DNA of 34,401 nt, taken from the NCBI GenBank assembly GCA_014238425.1, contig JABABD010000036.1, forward strand, positions 1-34,401, given 5' to 3'. The notes under the pieces were generated by a model. That model was not told where the DNA came from and ran no database searches. It saw nothing but the letters and a program-made list of their open reading frames with translations. Shown here piece after piece: positions 9,098-17,166 of this stretch (the first letter of the stretch is position 1; each line of letters opens with the position of its first letter). This stretch comes from Flavobacteriaceae bacterium. GTDB lineage: Bacteria > Bacteroidota > Bacteroidia > Flavobacteriales > Flavobacteriaceae. A program made the position numbers and the translations under genes.

Positions 9098-9742
9098 TTA
9101 TAGTAATCTTCCGATATTCTTTCCTACGTAAAACGCGCTAAATAGAGCTAATAGTATAGGTAAAACAACTGAGAATTCTAAGTCAACAACATCTAACTTA
9201 ACGCCAATCCTTAGTACAGCCATTACTGCAAAACCAAAGGCTAGAATCATTCTAAACGCGTGTCGTTTTATATAAAAAATATGTTCTTTAGGATTAGATT
9301 TTAAACGTTTATAATCTCTAACAATCAGTAAAGCAAAGGTGAATGAAAATAGTAATCTTGCTAATGTACCTAAAGAAATTTCTGGCAATATTCTTACCAA
9401 TTGCATACTAGCGAATGTAAATAGCAATATTGGGAATATGATAAAAATTGTATCTATCAATTTAGAGTACTTTCTTTTATACCGCAAAGCAGAAATAGAA
9501 GTGACCATACAATAGATTGATGCTACACTTAACAAAATTGCCAAAGGTCTAAAATCGTCTATCATAAACTTGACAATAGATAATGCAGCGTACAGCATCC
9601 CAAAAAAGAAGACACGTCCTCCTATCTTATGAATCTTTGATCCTTTTTTAGAACTCAATGCAATGATGCCGCCAAGAAAAGCTATACTACCAATTAACGT
9701 ATGAGATAGGTATGAGAAATTTGAAATAATAAGAGTATCCAT
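9098..9742 (-). CDS. Multi-pass membrane protein, DUF2306-like
   Basis: The 214-residue protein is strongly hydrophobic with about six or seven predicted membrane helices. HTLIGSIAFLGGIIAL is followed by SKIHKIGGRVFFFGM, the G-x-x-H-(R/K)-x-x-G-R pattern between the first two helices seen in DUF2306 and related small membrane proteins. A second His-containing stretch (YIKRHAFRMILAFGF) lies near residues 163-177. The biochemical role is unknown. It begins 11 bp after the stop of the amidohydrolase gene and is most likely co-transcribed with it. The conserved histidines could bind a metal or haem, but nothing here proves that. Confidence 0.7.
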   Translation of the reverse strand: MDTLIISNFSYLSHTLIGSIAFLGGIIALSSKKGSKIHKIGGRVFFFGMLYAALSIVKFMIDDFRPLAILLSVASIYCMVTSISALRYKRKYSKLIDTIFIIFPILLFTFASMQLVRILPEISLGTLARLLFSFTFALLIVRDYKRLKSNPKEHIFYIKRHAFRMILAFGFAVMAVLRIGVKLDVVDLEFSVVLPILLALFSAFYVGKNIGRLL

Positions 9743-9753
9743 TTTTTTTAAGA

Positions 9754-11109
9754 TTATTGTTTAACCATGTTATAATGTACTTCTATCTCAGAATCTGATA
9801 ATTGTAAAAATCGAGCTGCATTGTTATAATACACGTCTTTTTTTTGTTGACTGGTTAGCCATTCTAAATTGTAAATAATTTCAATGTTTTTTCTAATAGT
9901 ACCAACATAATCTGAAGCAAACATTAACCGCTCCCCTAGCCCTTCACTATAAAGTTTTTTTACTTTAGGTTCCCACATTTCTTTTGGAGCAAACATGCTT
10001 ACAGCAGATATTTCACAATAAATTTGAGGGTATTTTTTCATGACCTCAAGACATTCTTCGAAATAACTCCCAGGATAATGCATTAAGTAAATTTTGAGGT
10101 TTGGGTACTTTTCTAAAACTGGAAGTAGTAATAAAGGATTTGCATAGTCTTCATTCCAGTGAGGTGTTTCTTCCATGTTTCGTTTAAAAGGTCCTCTATC
10201 TGCATGAAAACCAATAGGAATTTGGTATTTTTCCGCCAATCCCCAATAAGGGTTAAAACGCTCATCAGCTGGATGAATTCCCATGCTATTAAAAGCTGTC
10301 TCTCCTAAATATTTAAACGTTCCGTTTTTATACAATCTTTCTAACTCTTCAATATCAGGTAATTCACTTTCACAAGGTTCATCTTGTTCTCTTAATGGAT
10401 TACATGGTAATCTTGGACCAGTCCAGTGCCTCTTATCTTTTTCTTGCCATAATTTCACATACTTCATGGGTCCGCCACCTAAAGCTAAAACGATGTTGTT
10501 TTCATCAAATCGCTGACTCATCCATTCAATTTTAGCAAGGTCAATGTCTGGGTCTATGTTATTATAATCTTCATTGTCCAGATAGCCTTTAGTGATATGT
10601 ATATGCGTATCTATAATGGGTTGGTTCTTTAAAAAATCATCAATCGCCTTTTTTGATGCTACTTTAGTGATTGACACCTCTTTTACTGTTGAATGTAAAT
10701 GACTGATCTTCCACTGTCCATTTGTTTTTTTCCAAATTTTAGTGACATACTCTTGCATTTTTGTTTTCTCATCGTTAGGATATTCCAATGTTCTTATGGC
10801 ATACGCAGTCTCATTAGTTAGTGCATAAACGTCTAACTTATCAAAGGTTGCTGTCTTAAATGGTCTTGGTATAGACCTACAGAATTTTCCGATAATATCT
10901 TTAGAAGGTGCTCTTCTCCCATTTGCCAAAAAAGTGATGTCGTCTTCCATCAATGCTAGCACTTGATTGCAATCACCATTCTTAAAAGCCTCTTGCTCTT
11001 TTAGTACTATTTCTTGTATTTCTGATTCAATAATTTCCAAATATTGGGCGTTAAGAGGTAGTATGATTACCATTAAAAAGGCAAATAATAAGAACAATTT
11101 ATTTTTCAT
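9754..11109 (-). CDS. Secreted fusion of a SnoaL/DUF4440-like domain and an amidohydrolase
   Basis: The 451-residue protein has a signal peptide ending at LPLNAQ (residues 1-22), then an NTF2-like domain of the SnoaL/DUF4440 type (about 25-145: EQEAFKNGDCNQVLALMEDDITF to KKTNGQWKISHLHS). An Amidohydrolase_2-type TIM barrel follows (about 160-445). Visible metal-site candidates are DTHIHI (His169, His171), GFHAD (His302), LMHYPGS (His344) and FASDY (Asp400), a complete set for this superfamily, so the enzyme is probably active. It should hydrolyse or decarboxylate a small cyclic or carboxylic substrate in the periplasm; the substrate cannot be told from sequence. The joining of these two domains in one secreted chain is uncommon. 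Confidence 0.85.
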   Translation of the reverse strand: MKNKLFLLFAFLMVIILPLNAQYLEIIESEIQEIVLKEQEAFKNGDCNQVLALMEDDITFLANGRRAPSKDIIGKFCRSIPRPFKTATFDKLDVYALTNETAYAIRTLEYPNDEKTKMQEYVTKIWKKTNGQWKISHLHSTVKEVSITKVASKKAIDDFLKNQPIIDTHIHITKGYLDNEDYNNIDPDIDLAKIEWMSQRFDENNIVLALGGGPMKYVKLWQEKDKRHWTGPRLPCNPLREQDEPCESELPDIEELERLYKNGTFKYLGETAFNSMGIHPADERFNPYWGLAEKYQIPIGFHADRGPFKRNMEETPHWNEDYANPLLLLPVLEKYPNLKIYLMHYPGSYFEECLEVMKKYPQIYCEISAVSMFAPKEMWEPKVKKLYSEGLGERLMFASDYVGTIRKNIEIIYNLEWLTSQQKKDVYYNNAARFLQLSDSEIEVHYNMVKQ

Positions 11110-11170
11110 AATGCTTTGTTTTTTTATCTAGTTATATTTTGACTAAGCCTTTAATCAAAAGCAATAATTT

Positions 11171-12895
11171 TCATGATTTATTCGTAGAGTTTATAGACGA
11201 TTTATCTTCTTGATTCATTAACTCTAACATTGCATTCAGCTTTGTTTCAATGCTATCAATTTTACTGTTTTGAGAATTAATTATAATCTGCTGTTCTTGT
11301 ATAGCCTTAATAAGTACTGGAATCAAGTCTGAATAATAGACCCCCATACGGTCTAGCTTCACCAATCGTTGCTCTGGATTATCACTCTCATCTACATCTT
11401 GCCAATCGTGTGTTTTAACGACTTCTGGAATTATTTCCAGTAAGTCTTGGGCTATCAGGCCTATCTTCTTTTTATCATTGGGCGCTCTCTTCCAATTGTA
11501 TCGCACTGGTTGCAATTGCATGATTTCTCCTAAACCATATGGTGTTGTTTCTATATTGGTCTTTTCACGCCTATCCGATGTCTGTATGGTTCCGTTGGTG
11601 GCAAAAACGTCATCCCATCGCAATACTGAAGTACCTAGGTCATATATATTATCTGATGTAGGCCTTATATCTCCTCTTGCAGCAATTTCACTTATACCAC
11701 CATCTTCGATATACTCTACTGTTTGAAGACGTAGACGACCATTTACATGTAAGCGATCTAACGGAACGGTTGTACCAATACCTACATTACCATTCTTTCT
11801 CACAGTAACCGCATTTGCTCTAGTACTTGGACCAGTTCCAATTCCTATTTCAAAAATAGGATCGGACGTGAGCCAGCTAGTCGCGCTGCCTCCTCCAACA
11901 TTATACCTGCCTACTGCCATGGAAGCATAAGACTGCGCTTGTACGGCATTCCCAATCGCTACAGAATAGATAGCTTGTGCTTCAGCAAAATAACCTGCCG
12001 CAAAACTATAGTTTGCCACAGCATCTGTACTATAACCTAGAGCCGTGGATCCCAATGCGAAAGCATCTGTGTTGTAACCCATTGCGGTAGAATATTGCCC
12101 ATCAGCATTTGAAAAAAATCCGCTGGCAAAGGCATAACTATTGGTCGCCTCGGTATCCCTCCCCATTGCGGTTGCTCCAAAACCTTGAGCTCTGTTATTC
12201 AATCCAGAAGCAAAAGAATATTGGCCTATATAATACAAAACCTTAGGAGGGTCTGTAGTATCATCAGTATAAGTAGAATCATTCCAATAGACGCTAGCAG
12301 CGCCAGTAGCTAAAGTACCAATTCTAAAAGCATTTTTCTGTGGGATGTAGAGTATTTTACTTCCTGCACCAATAGTATCATTACCAAATAAAAAACCCTC
12401 GTCTGCTGCAAAATGAAATTTTACTTTTGGATCAGTAACGCCAAAACCTATCTTGCCCGTATTCTTATTAATGATATCGACATTGTTTTTTTGCCAATTA
12501 GTGTCTTCAGATTTTAAAGCGTTTAACGCATAAGGCACAGTCTTGAACTCTGTTGTACCAAGATCTACGAGTCCTGCACCAGTATTTATTTGTACATTCA
12601 AGAAATGAATGTCACTTCCCCAATCAATCGCACTAAACGTGCTGATCGTTGGCGTGCCCTCCCCTATATTTAACATGATTATTCCATTAGCATCGGTGGT
12701 CGGCGTATGGCTTTCTTGATACACTGTCGGTCCGCTTTCTGAAGATTGAATAATGGTGAATTGGACAGCAATCAAATCATTAGTAATTAGATTGCCAATA
12801 TCATCCTTAATGACTGCTTTGTAATTGATACCATTCTGTGCCAAGCACATTGTGGATATTATACAGGTTAAGATCAATGTAATTCTTGTCTTCAT
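11171..12895 (-). CDS. Tail-fibre/YadA-like secreted surface protein with C-terminal S74 chaperone domain
   Basis: At 574 residues this is the shortest intact member of the family. It has a signal peptide (MKTRITLILTCIISTMCLA), the head NGINYKAVIKD to TTEFKTVPYAL (about 20-126), one long YadA-like array (about 225-335: NRAQGFGATAMGRDTEA, STAMGYNTDAFALGSTALGY), a connector GNVGIGTTVPLDRLHV, and the S74 domain with SDRREKTNI (Ser440, Lys445), KIGLIAQDLLEIIP and a terminal coiled coil (IKAIQEQQIIINSQNSKID). Its start ATG overlaps the TAA of the 50-residue gene upstream by one base, so the two are translationally coupled and share promoter site 3. Confidence 0.88.
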   Translation of the reverse strand: MKTRITLILTCIISTMCLAQNGINYKAVIKDDIGNLITNDLIAVQFTIIQSSESGPTVYQESHTPTTDANGIIMLNIGEGTPTISTFSAIDWGSDIHFLNVQINTGAGLVDLGTTEFKTVPYALNALKSEDTNWQKNNVDIINKNTGKIGFGVTDPKVKFHFAADEGFLFGNDTIGAGSKILYIPQKNAFRIGTLATGAASVYWNDSTYTDDTTDPPKVLYYIGQYSFASGLNNRAQGFGATAMGRDTEATNSYAFASGFFSNADGQYSTAMGYNTDAFALGSTALGYSTDAVANYSFAAGYFAEAQAIYSVAIGNAVQAQSYASMAVGRYNVGGGSATSWLTSDPIFEIGIGTGPSTRANAVTVRKNGNVGIGTTVPLDRLHVNGRLRLQTVEYIEDGGISEIAARGDIRPTSDNIYDLGTSVLRWDDVFATNGTIQTSDRREKTNIETTPYGLGEIMQLQPVRYNWKRAPNDKKKIGLIAQDLLEIIPEVVKTHDWQDVDESDNPEQRLVKLDRMGVYYSDLIPVLIKAIQEQQIIINSQNSKIDSIETKLNAMLELMNQEDKSSINSTNKS

Positions 12896-13047
12896 TATTG
12901 TTCTTTTTTAAATTTTATAGACTTTACAATTTTATCCTTACACATTAAATGCAGCTGATACATCCCTTTTTTTAAATGATCGATACTGATATAAATTCGT
13001 GCGTCTTTATTTTCAATATCATCACTTGAGCTATGTTTTGTTTGCAT
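12895..13047 (-). CDS. Small protein (50 aa) coupled to the downstream surface-protein gene
   Basis: An ATG at 13045-13047 opens a 50-codon frame ending in TAA at 12895-12897, which shares one base with the ATG of the next gene. The start lies 40 bp from the -7 box of promoter site 3, a normal leader length. The protein has no signal peptide. Its second half (ARIYISIDHLKKGMYQLHLM, then DKIVKSIKFKK) resembles the paired beta-strands at the end of T9SS type A sorting domains, though as a free cytoplasmic peptide. Length, position, coupling and coding-like composition argue that it is real. Function is unknown; a role in translation coupling or as a regulator is possible. Confidence 0.65.
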   Translation of the reverse strand: MQTKHSSSDDIENKDARIYISIDHLKKGMYQLHLMCKDKIVKSIKFKKEQ

Positions 13048-13086
13048 GGTTATGAGTTAAAAAAGGGAATGCTTTTTAATTTGAAG

Positions 13087-13152
13087 TAAATGTATGAGTA
13101 AGCTCATATTGGGAGTGTCACTATTGTAACAAAGCATACAACATATGTAACA
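13087..13152 (-). promoter_or_regulatory. Regulated promoter, site 3: 21-bp-spaced direct repeat plus -7 box
   Basis: Half-sites CTATTGTAACA (13121-13131) and CATATGTAACA (13142-13152) repeat with a 21-bp period, and 26 bp separate the nearer one from TAAATGTA (13087-13094), which is TACATTTA on the minus strand, one mismatch from TAnnTTTG. No -33 box is seen. It drives the 50-aa gene and the surface protein ending at 11171. It lies 20 bp beyond the stop codon of the AraC-type hybrid sensor gene, one candidate for the factor that binds it. Confidence 0.68.
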
Positions 13153-13171
13153 TTCTTAGAAGAATTCGTCT

Positions 13172-16100
13172 TTAAATACGCTCTAAGTATTCATTAGGTG
13201 TACATTTATAGACTGCCTTAAAACATTTTGTGAAATAAGAAGGTGTATTGAATCCCACTTGGTAAGCAATCTCTGAAACCGTAAGGTCAGATTCCTTTAA
13301 CAGCTTTAGGGCAAGTTTTAGACGTTGGGAACGTAAGAATTCGCTAGTTGAGAGTCCAGTCATCGCTTTAAGCTTTCTGTGCAATTGCATTCTACTTAGC
13401 AACATTTTTTCTCCCAATATTTCTGAGGTAAAATCAGGTTCTGTGATACACTCATCCAAAACCTTTTGCATGCGTTGCAAGAATTTTTGATCTATAGTAG
13501 AGGTGCTCAATTCTTTATGGTTTACCTCAATTTCATGACTGTAACGTTTTTGTAATTGGCGTCTCAACTCTATGAGTTTCTCTACTATTATTAGCAATTT
13601 ATCGTTACTAAAAGGTTTTGTCACATAGGCATCAGCTCCCGTTTTCAACCCTTTTATCTCATTCTCTTCACCCACTTTGGCGGTAAGAAGCACAATAGGT
13701 ATATGACTCGTTTTCTCATCGTTCTTTAAGGTATTGCAAACTTCTATACCATCTGTCAAGGGCATCATGATATCGCTAATGACTAGGTCTGGAATGTACT
13801 TCAGAGCTTTTTCAATTCCTTCTTTTCCGTTTGAAGCTTCCAGCAGATTATAATCTTTCTTGAAGATGGAAACAATGTACTGTCTAACATCAGCATCATC
13901 CTCAACAACTAGAAGTACTGGCATTTCTTCCGAATTAGGAATAATTTCTTCGCCATTTTTCATCTCCTGAAACTTTATCTCATGCTCAACAGATTCTTCT
14001 TCATTAAAAACTATTTCAGATTGGTTATAAAAAGAACGCTCAATGGGCAAAGTCACTGTAAACTGAATATCATCTTCATTCATATTATGTGCCACAATAT
14101 TACCATGAGACAGAATAGCGAGCTCTTTCACTAAAGACAGTCCAATACCAACACCATCAGAGCTCTTATTCGTTTGATAGAATCTTTGAAACAATTTACC
14201 TAACTCCTCGTCTGTAATAGTATTGCCGTTATTAATAACAGTGATTATCAACTGCCCATCTTGTTCCATGGTTTCAAAAGTCACCCTACCTCCTTCAGGT
14301 GCATACTTAATCGCATTACCCAACAAATTAGTAACGATTTTCTCGATAATGTCCTTGTCGTACCAAGCATTATTATTCGTTAGAATCTTACTTTTAAAAT
14401 CAATGTCTTTATCTTCAGCTTTGTACTTAAAAGCCGCTGTAATTTGTTTCAGTAGAACCTCAAGTTTACCTTCCGTGACGCTTAATTTAAAACTCCCAGA
14501 TTCTAGTTTTGAAAGATCCAGCATTTGGTTGACCAAGTTCAACAATCGTTTAGCATTGCGTTGAACCATAGACAATTCTTTCTTGTCTTCTTCTTTCAAA
14601 TCAGCTTTCGAAAGCTGTTTGTCAATTGGTCCAGAAATAAGTGTTAGTGGTGTTCTGAATTCGTGAGAGATGTTTGTATACAGTCTGCTTTTCGTTTCGT
14701 CCAATTTCTTTAAACGTTTGGTCTCTGCATGCTCAAATTGTAGCTGCATTTTAACATGCCAACGCCATTTTAAGTATCTATATATTAAAATGCCAGACAG
14801 AATCAGTAATACTATATATAAAACCTTTGCCAAAGTGCCAAAATACCAAGGTTGCTTAATCTTGAATCTATAAGTTGCGGGCTCTTCATTCCAGACATTG
14901 TCATAATTGCTTGATTTTACTTGAAATATATAATCATCAGGTGGTAACTTAGGGTATTGAACTGTGCTGGTATTCTTTGAATCTATCCAAAAATCATCAT
15001 AGGGAGTCAATTTATACTTGTAATTATTCCTTTCTGGAAGCGAATAATGTAGTCCCGCAAAAGCGAAAGTCATTGTGTTCTGATTGTGTTTGAACCTGTC
15101 ATCCTGAACTATTTGATGTTCTTCAGAAAATATCTCTAATCGGTTTATAACTGTTTTTGGCGGAATTGGATTTTTAGTCAAAGCATCTGGTTTAAACCAA
15201 TTCAAGCCATCTAATCCTCCGAAATACAAATACCCTTTCTTGTCCTTGAAATAAGCACCTGTATTAAATTCTAAAGCTTGTAAGCCATCGTAATTATTAT
15301 AGTTAACGATTTCGGGTCCTGAATTTTCATTTACCACTAATTTTGTAATACCACGGTTAGAACTCAACCATAAATCACCTTCATCATCGGGAAGGACACT
15401 ATAAATCACATTGTTCGGTAAGCCATACTCTCTATCATACTTTTTGACTGTTCTTGTTTTTGGGTTAAATGCCTTTAATCCATTACCGTTGGTACCAATC
15501 CATAAAATGCCATTTTTGGCTTGGTATAAAGATTTGATGTTATCTTGAACTTCATCAATCCTGAAAATTTGGTTATTATAAGCATCCAACTTAAAAAGAC
15601 CGTTACTTTCTGAACCTATCCAAAATGCTCCGTCACTAATCTCTTCAATGGTCCTTATATTGTTGGTTGAAATATTGCTATTTTCGGTATTATACGATGT
15701 AATTATTCCTCTTATCTTGTCAAACTGCAATAATCCATTATCTCTTGTACAGAGCCATGTTCTGCCCCCAGAATCCCTATATATTTTCCAAATAGTGATA
15801 TTCTTTAAAGCTTCAAAACTTTCGAAATCTCCATTACTTTTAAGAATATTTAATCCGTCTCCTTGAAAACCTATCCATAAATCATTTGCATCGTTAAACA
15901 AGCTCATTACACGGTTCGAACTTATATTAGAATTGGTAGTTGTGTACGTCTTATAGGAATCACTAGTAACATTATAACTCGTTAATCCTTTTCCAGAAGT
16001 GCCTAACCATATAGTATTGGATCTATCAACTGTAATAGCCCTAATGACATCCACATTCACATTCTCCGGTATCTGACTATTTGTAAGGATATTGAATTTA

Positions 16101-17110
16101 GAGAGGTTTTCGTCATAGTAACTCAGTCCTGCACCATCTGTTCCTAACCAAATCGTTCCTGCGAAATCTTCATAAAGACATAACACATCATTATAGTGAA
16201 GCGCAAATGGGTTCGTTTTTTGGGCCACAAAATGACGAATCGATTGACTATAAGAATCAACCAAGTAAACACCATTACCGTAAGTGGCAATCCATAACCT
16301 ATCCCTTTTATCAACTAAAAGAGACTGTATATTAAGGTTTTCTGGAAGCTCGTTCTTAAGGCCAAAGCCATTGAATTGTCGTAAATCATTAACCAACAAT
16401 TCTTTAAAATAAAGGCCATTGCCAAAGGTTCCAAACCAGATTCGACCACTCTTGGCATTGGCAGCACTACTAAATGATAGGTCAGGTCTTAATATTGATT
16501 GATGATTATCACTTAACTTCACAAGCCCTTTTGAGGACATTACAATGAGGTTATCCTTTTCATTATATAACCCGTAAATATTAGTTGCCTCTAGACCTTC
16601 ATTAATAAGCTTGATGGTATCTTGCTTTTTTGTCGAAATCTTATATAAACCTTCTCCAAAAGTTCCAATAAAATAGTCGAGTTTATGGTCTTGATATATG
16701 CTACTTACATTCTTGAATCTTACTTGATGTACAAACACATCTGTTTCTTTGTCATACTTCTCCAAAATTCCAGATGTTGATATTATCCATAACTCCCCTT
16801 CTCTATCGACATAAGTCTTCCCTAATTGACTATAGGTAGGTCGCGTTATATCATCAAATCGTTTATTGTAGTATTTAAAAATCTTACCATCATAACGATT
16901 GAGACCATCTTGAGTAGCAAACCAGAGGTAGCCAATGCTGTCTTGGGCTATACTTACCACGCTATTCTGAGACAGACCGTTTTCAACTGTCACATCTCTA
17001 AACGTTATCTGCTTTTGCAACGTTGCGTTATCAGCATTACTATGTTCTTCTTTTTGAGAAAATAGTAATGTACAAGAAAGACAATATAGAATAGTAAATG
17101 CGTATTTCAC
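13172..17110 (-). CDS. Hybrid two-component system protein (beta-propeller, Y_Y_Y, histidine kinase, receiver, AraC-type regulator)
   Basis: One chain of 1,312 residues from the GTG at 17108-17110 combines all steps of a signalling pathway. The frame is open to an ATG at 17233, but that start would overlap the next gene by 67 bp and put about 40 odd residues before the signal peptide (KYAFTILYCLSCTLLFS). In GTG numbering the order is: Reg_prop blades (about 30-640; WFATQDGLNRYDG, WLGTDGAGLSYYD, WIGTNGNGLKAFN), Y_Y_Y (about 670-755), a membrane helix (about 760-782), HisKA with SHEFRTPLTL (His816), HATPase (LLGNAIKYAPEGG, GVGIGLSLVKEL), receiver with Asp1113 (VISDIMMP), and a C-terminal AraC-type HTH pair (SEIAYQVGFNTPSYFTKCFK). 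Such sensors usually detect glycans and control nearby genes. No glycan-degrading genes are adjacent; the nearest downstream unit is the surface-protein operon behind promoter site 3. Confidence 0.93.
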   Translation of the reverse strand: MKYAFTILYCLSCTLLFSQKEEHSNADNATLQKQITFRDVTVENGLSQNSVVSIAQDSIGYLWFATQDGLNRYDGKIFKYYNKRFDDITRPTYSQLGKTYVDREGELWIISTSGILEKYDKETDVFVHQVRFKNVSSIYQDHKLDYFIGTFGEGLYKISTKKQDTIKLINEGLEATNIYGLYNEKDNLIVMSSKGLVKLSDNHQSILRPDLSFSSAANAKSGRIWFGTFGNGLYFKELLVNDLRQFNGFGLKNELPENLNIQSLLVDKRDRLWIATYGNGVYLVDSYSQSIRHFVAQKTNPFALHYNDVLCLYEDFAGTIWLGTDGAGLSYYDENLSKFNILTNSQIPENVNVDVIRAITVDRSNTIWLGTSGKGLTSYNVTSDSYKTYTTTNSNISSNRVMSLFNDANDLWIGFQGDGLNILKSNGDFESFEALKNITIWKIYRDSGGRTWLCTRDNGLLQFDKIRGIITSYNTENSNISTNNIRTIEEISDGAFWIGSESNGLFKLDAYNNQIFRIDEVQDNIKSLYQAKNGILWIGTNGNGLKAFNPKTRTVKKYDREYGLPNNVIYSVLPDDEGDLWLSSNRGITKLVVNENSGPEIVNYNNYDGLQALEFNTGAYFKDKKGYLYFGGLDGLNWFKPDALTKNPIPPKTVINRLEIFSEEHQIVQDDRFKHNQNTMTFAFAGLHYSLPERNNYKYKLTPYDDFWIDSKNTSTVQYPKLPPDDYIFQVKSSNYDNVWNEEPATYRFKIKQPWYFGTLAKVLYIVLLILSGILIYRYLKWRWHVKMQLQFEHAETKRLKKLDETKSRLYTNISHEFRTPLTLISGPIDKQLSKADLKEEDKKELSMVQRNAKRLLNLVNQMLDLSKLESGSFKLSVTEGKLEVLLKQITAAFKYKAEDKDIDFKSKILTNNNAWYDKDIIEKIVTNLLGNAIKYAPEGGRVTFETMEQDGQLIITVINNGNTITDEELGKLFQRFYQTNKSSDGVGIGLSLVKELAILSHGNIVAHNMNEDDIQFTVTLPIERSFYNQSEIVFNEEESVEHEIKFQEMKNGEEIIPNSEEMPVLLVVEDDADVRQYIVSIFKKDYNLLEASNGKEGIEKALKYIPDLVISDIMMPLTDGIEVCNTLKNDEKTSHIPIVLLTAKVGEENEIKGLKTGADAYVTKPFSNDKLLIIVEKLIELRRQLQKRYSHEIEVNHKELSTSTIDQKFLQRMQKVLDECITEPDFTSEILGEKMLLSRMQLHRKLKAMTGLSTSEFLRSQRLKLALKLLKESDLTVSEIAYQVGFNTPSYFTKCFKAVYKCTPNEYLERI

Positions 17111-17166
17111 TCTACAAATAAATGATGAACGGTTATTTGTAAAGTTAAGAAAGAAAACTAAGACAG

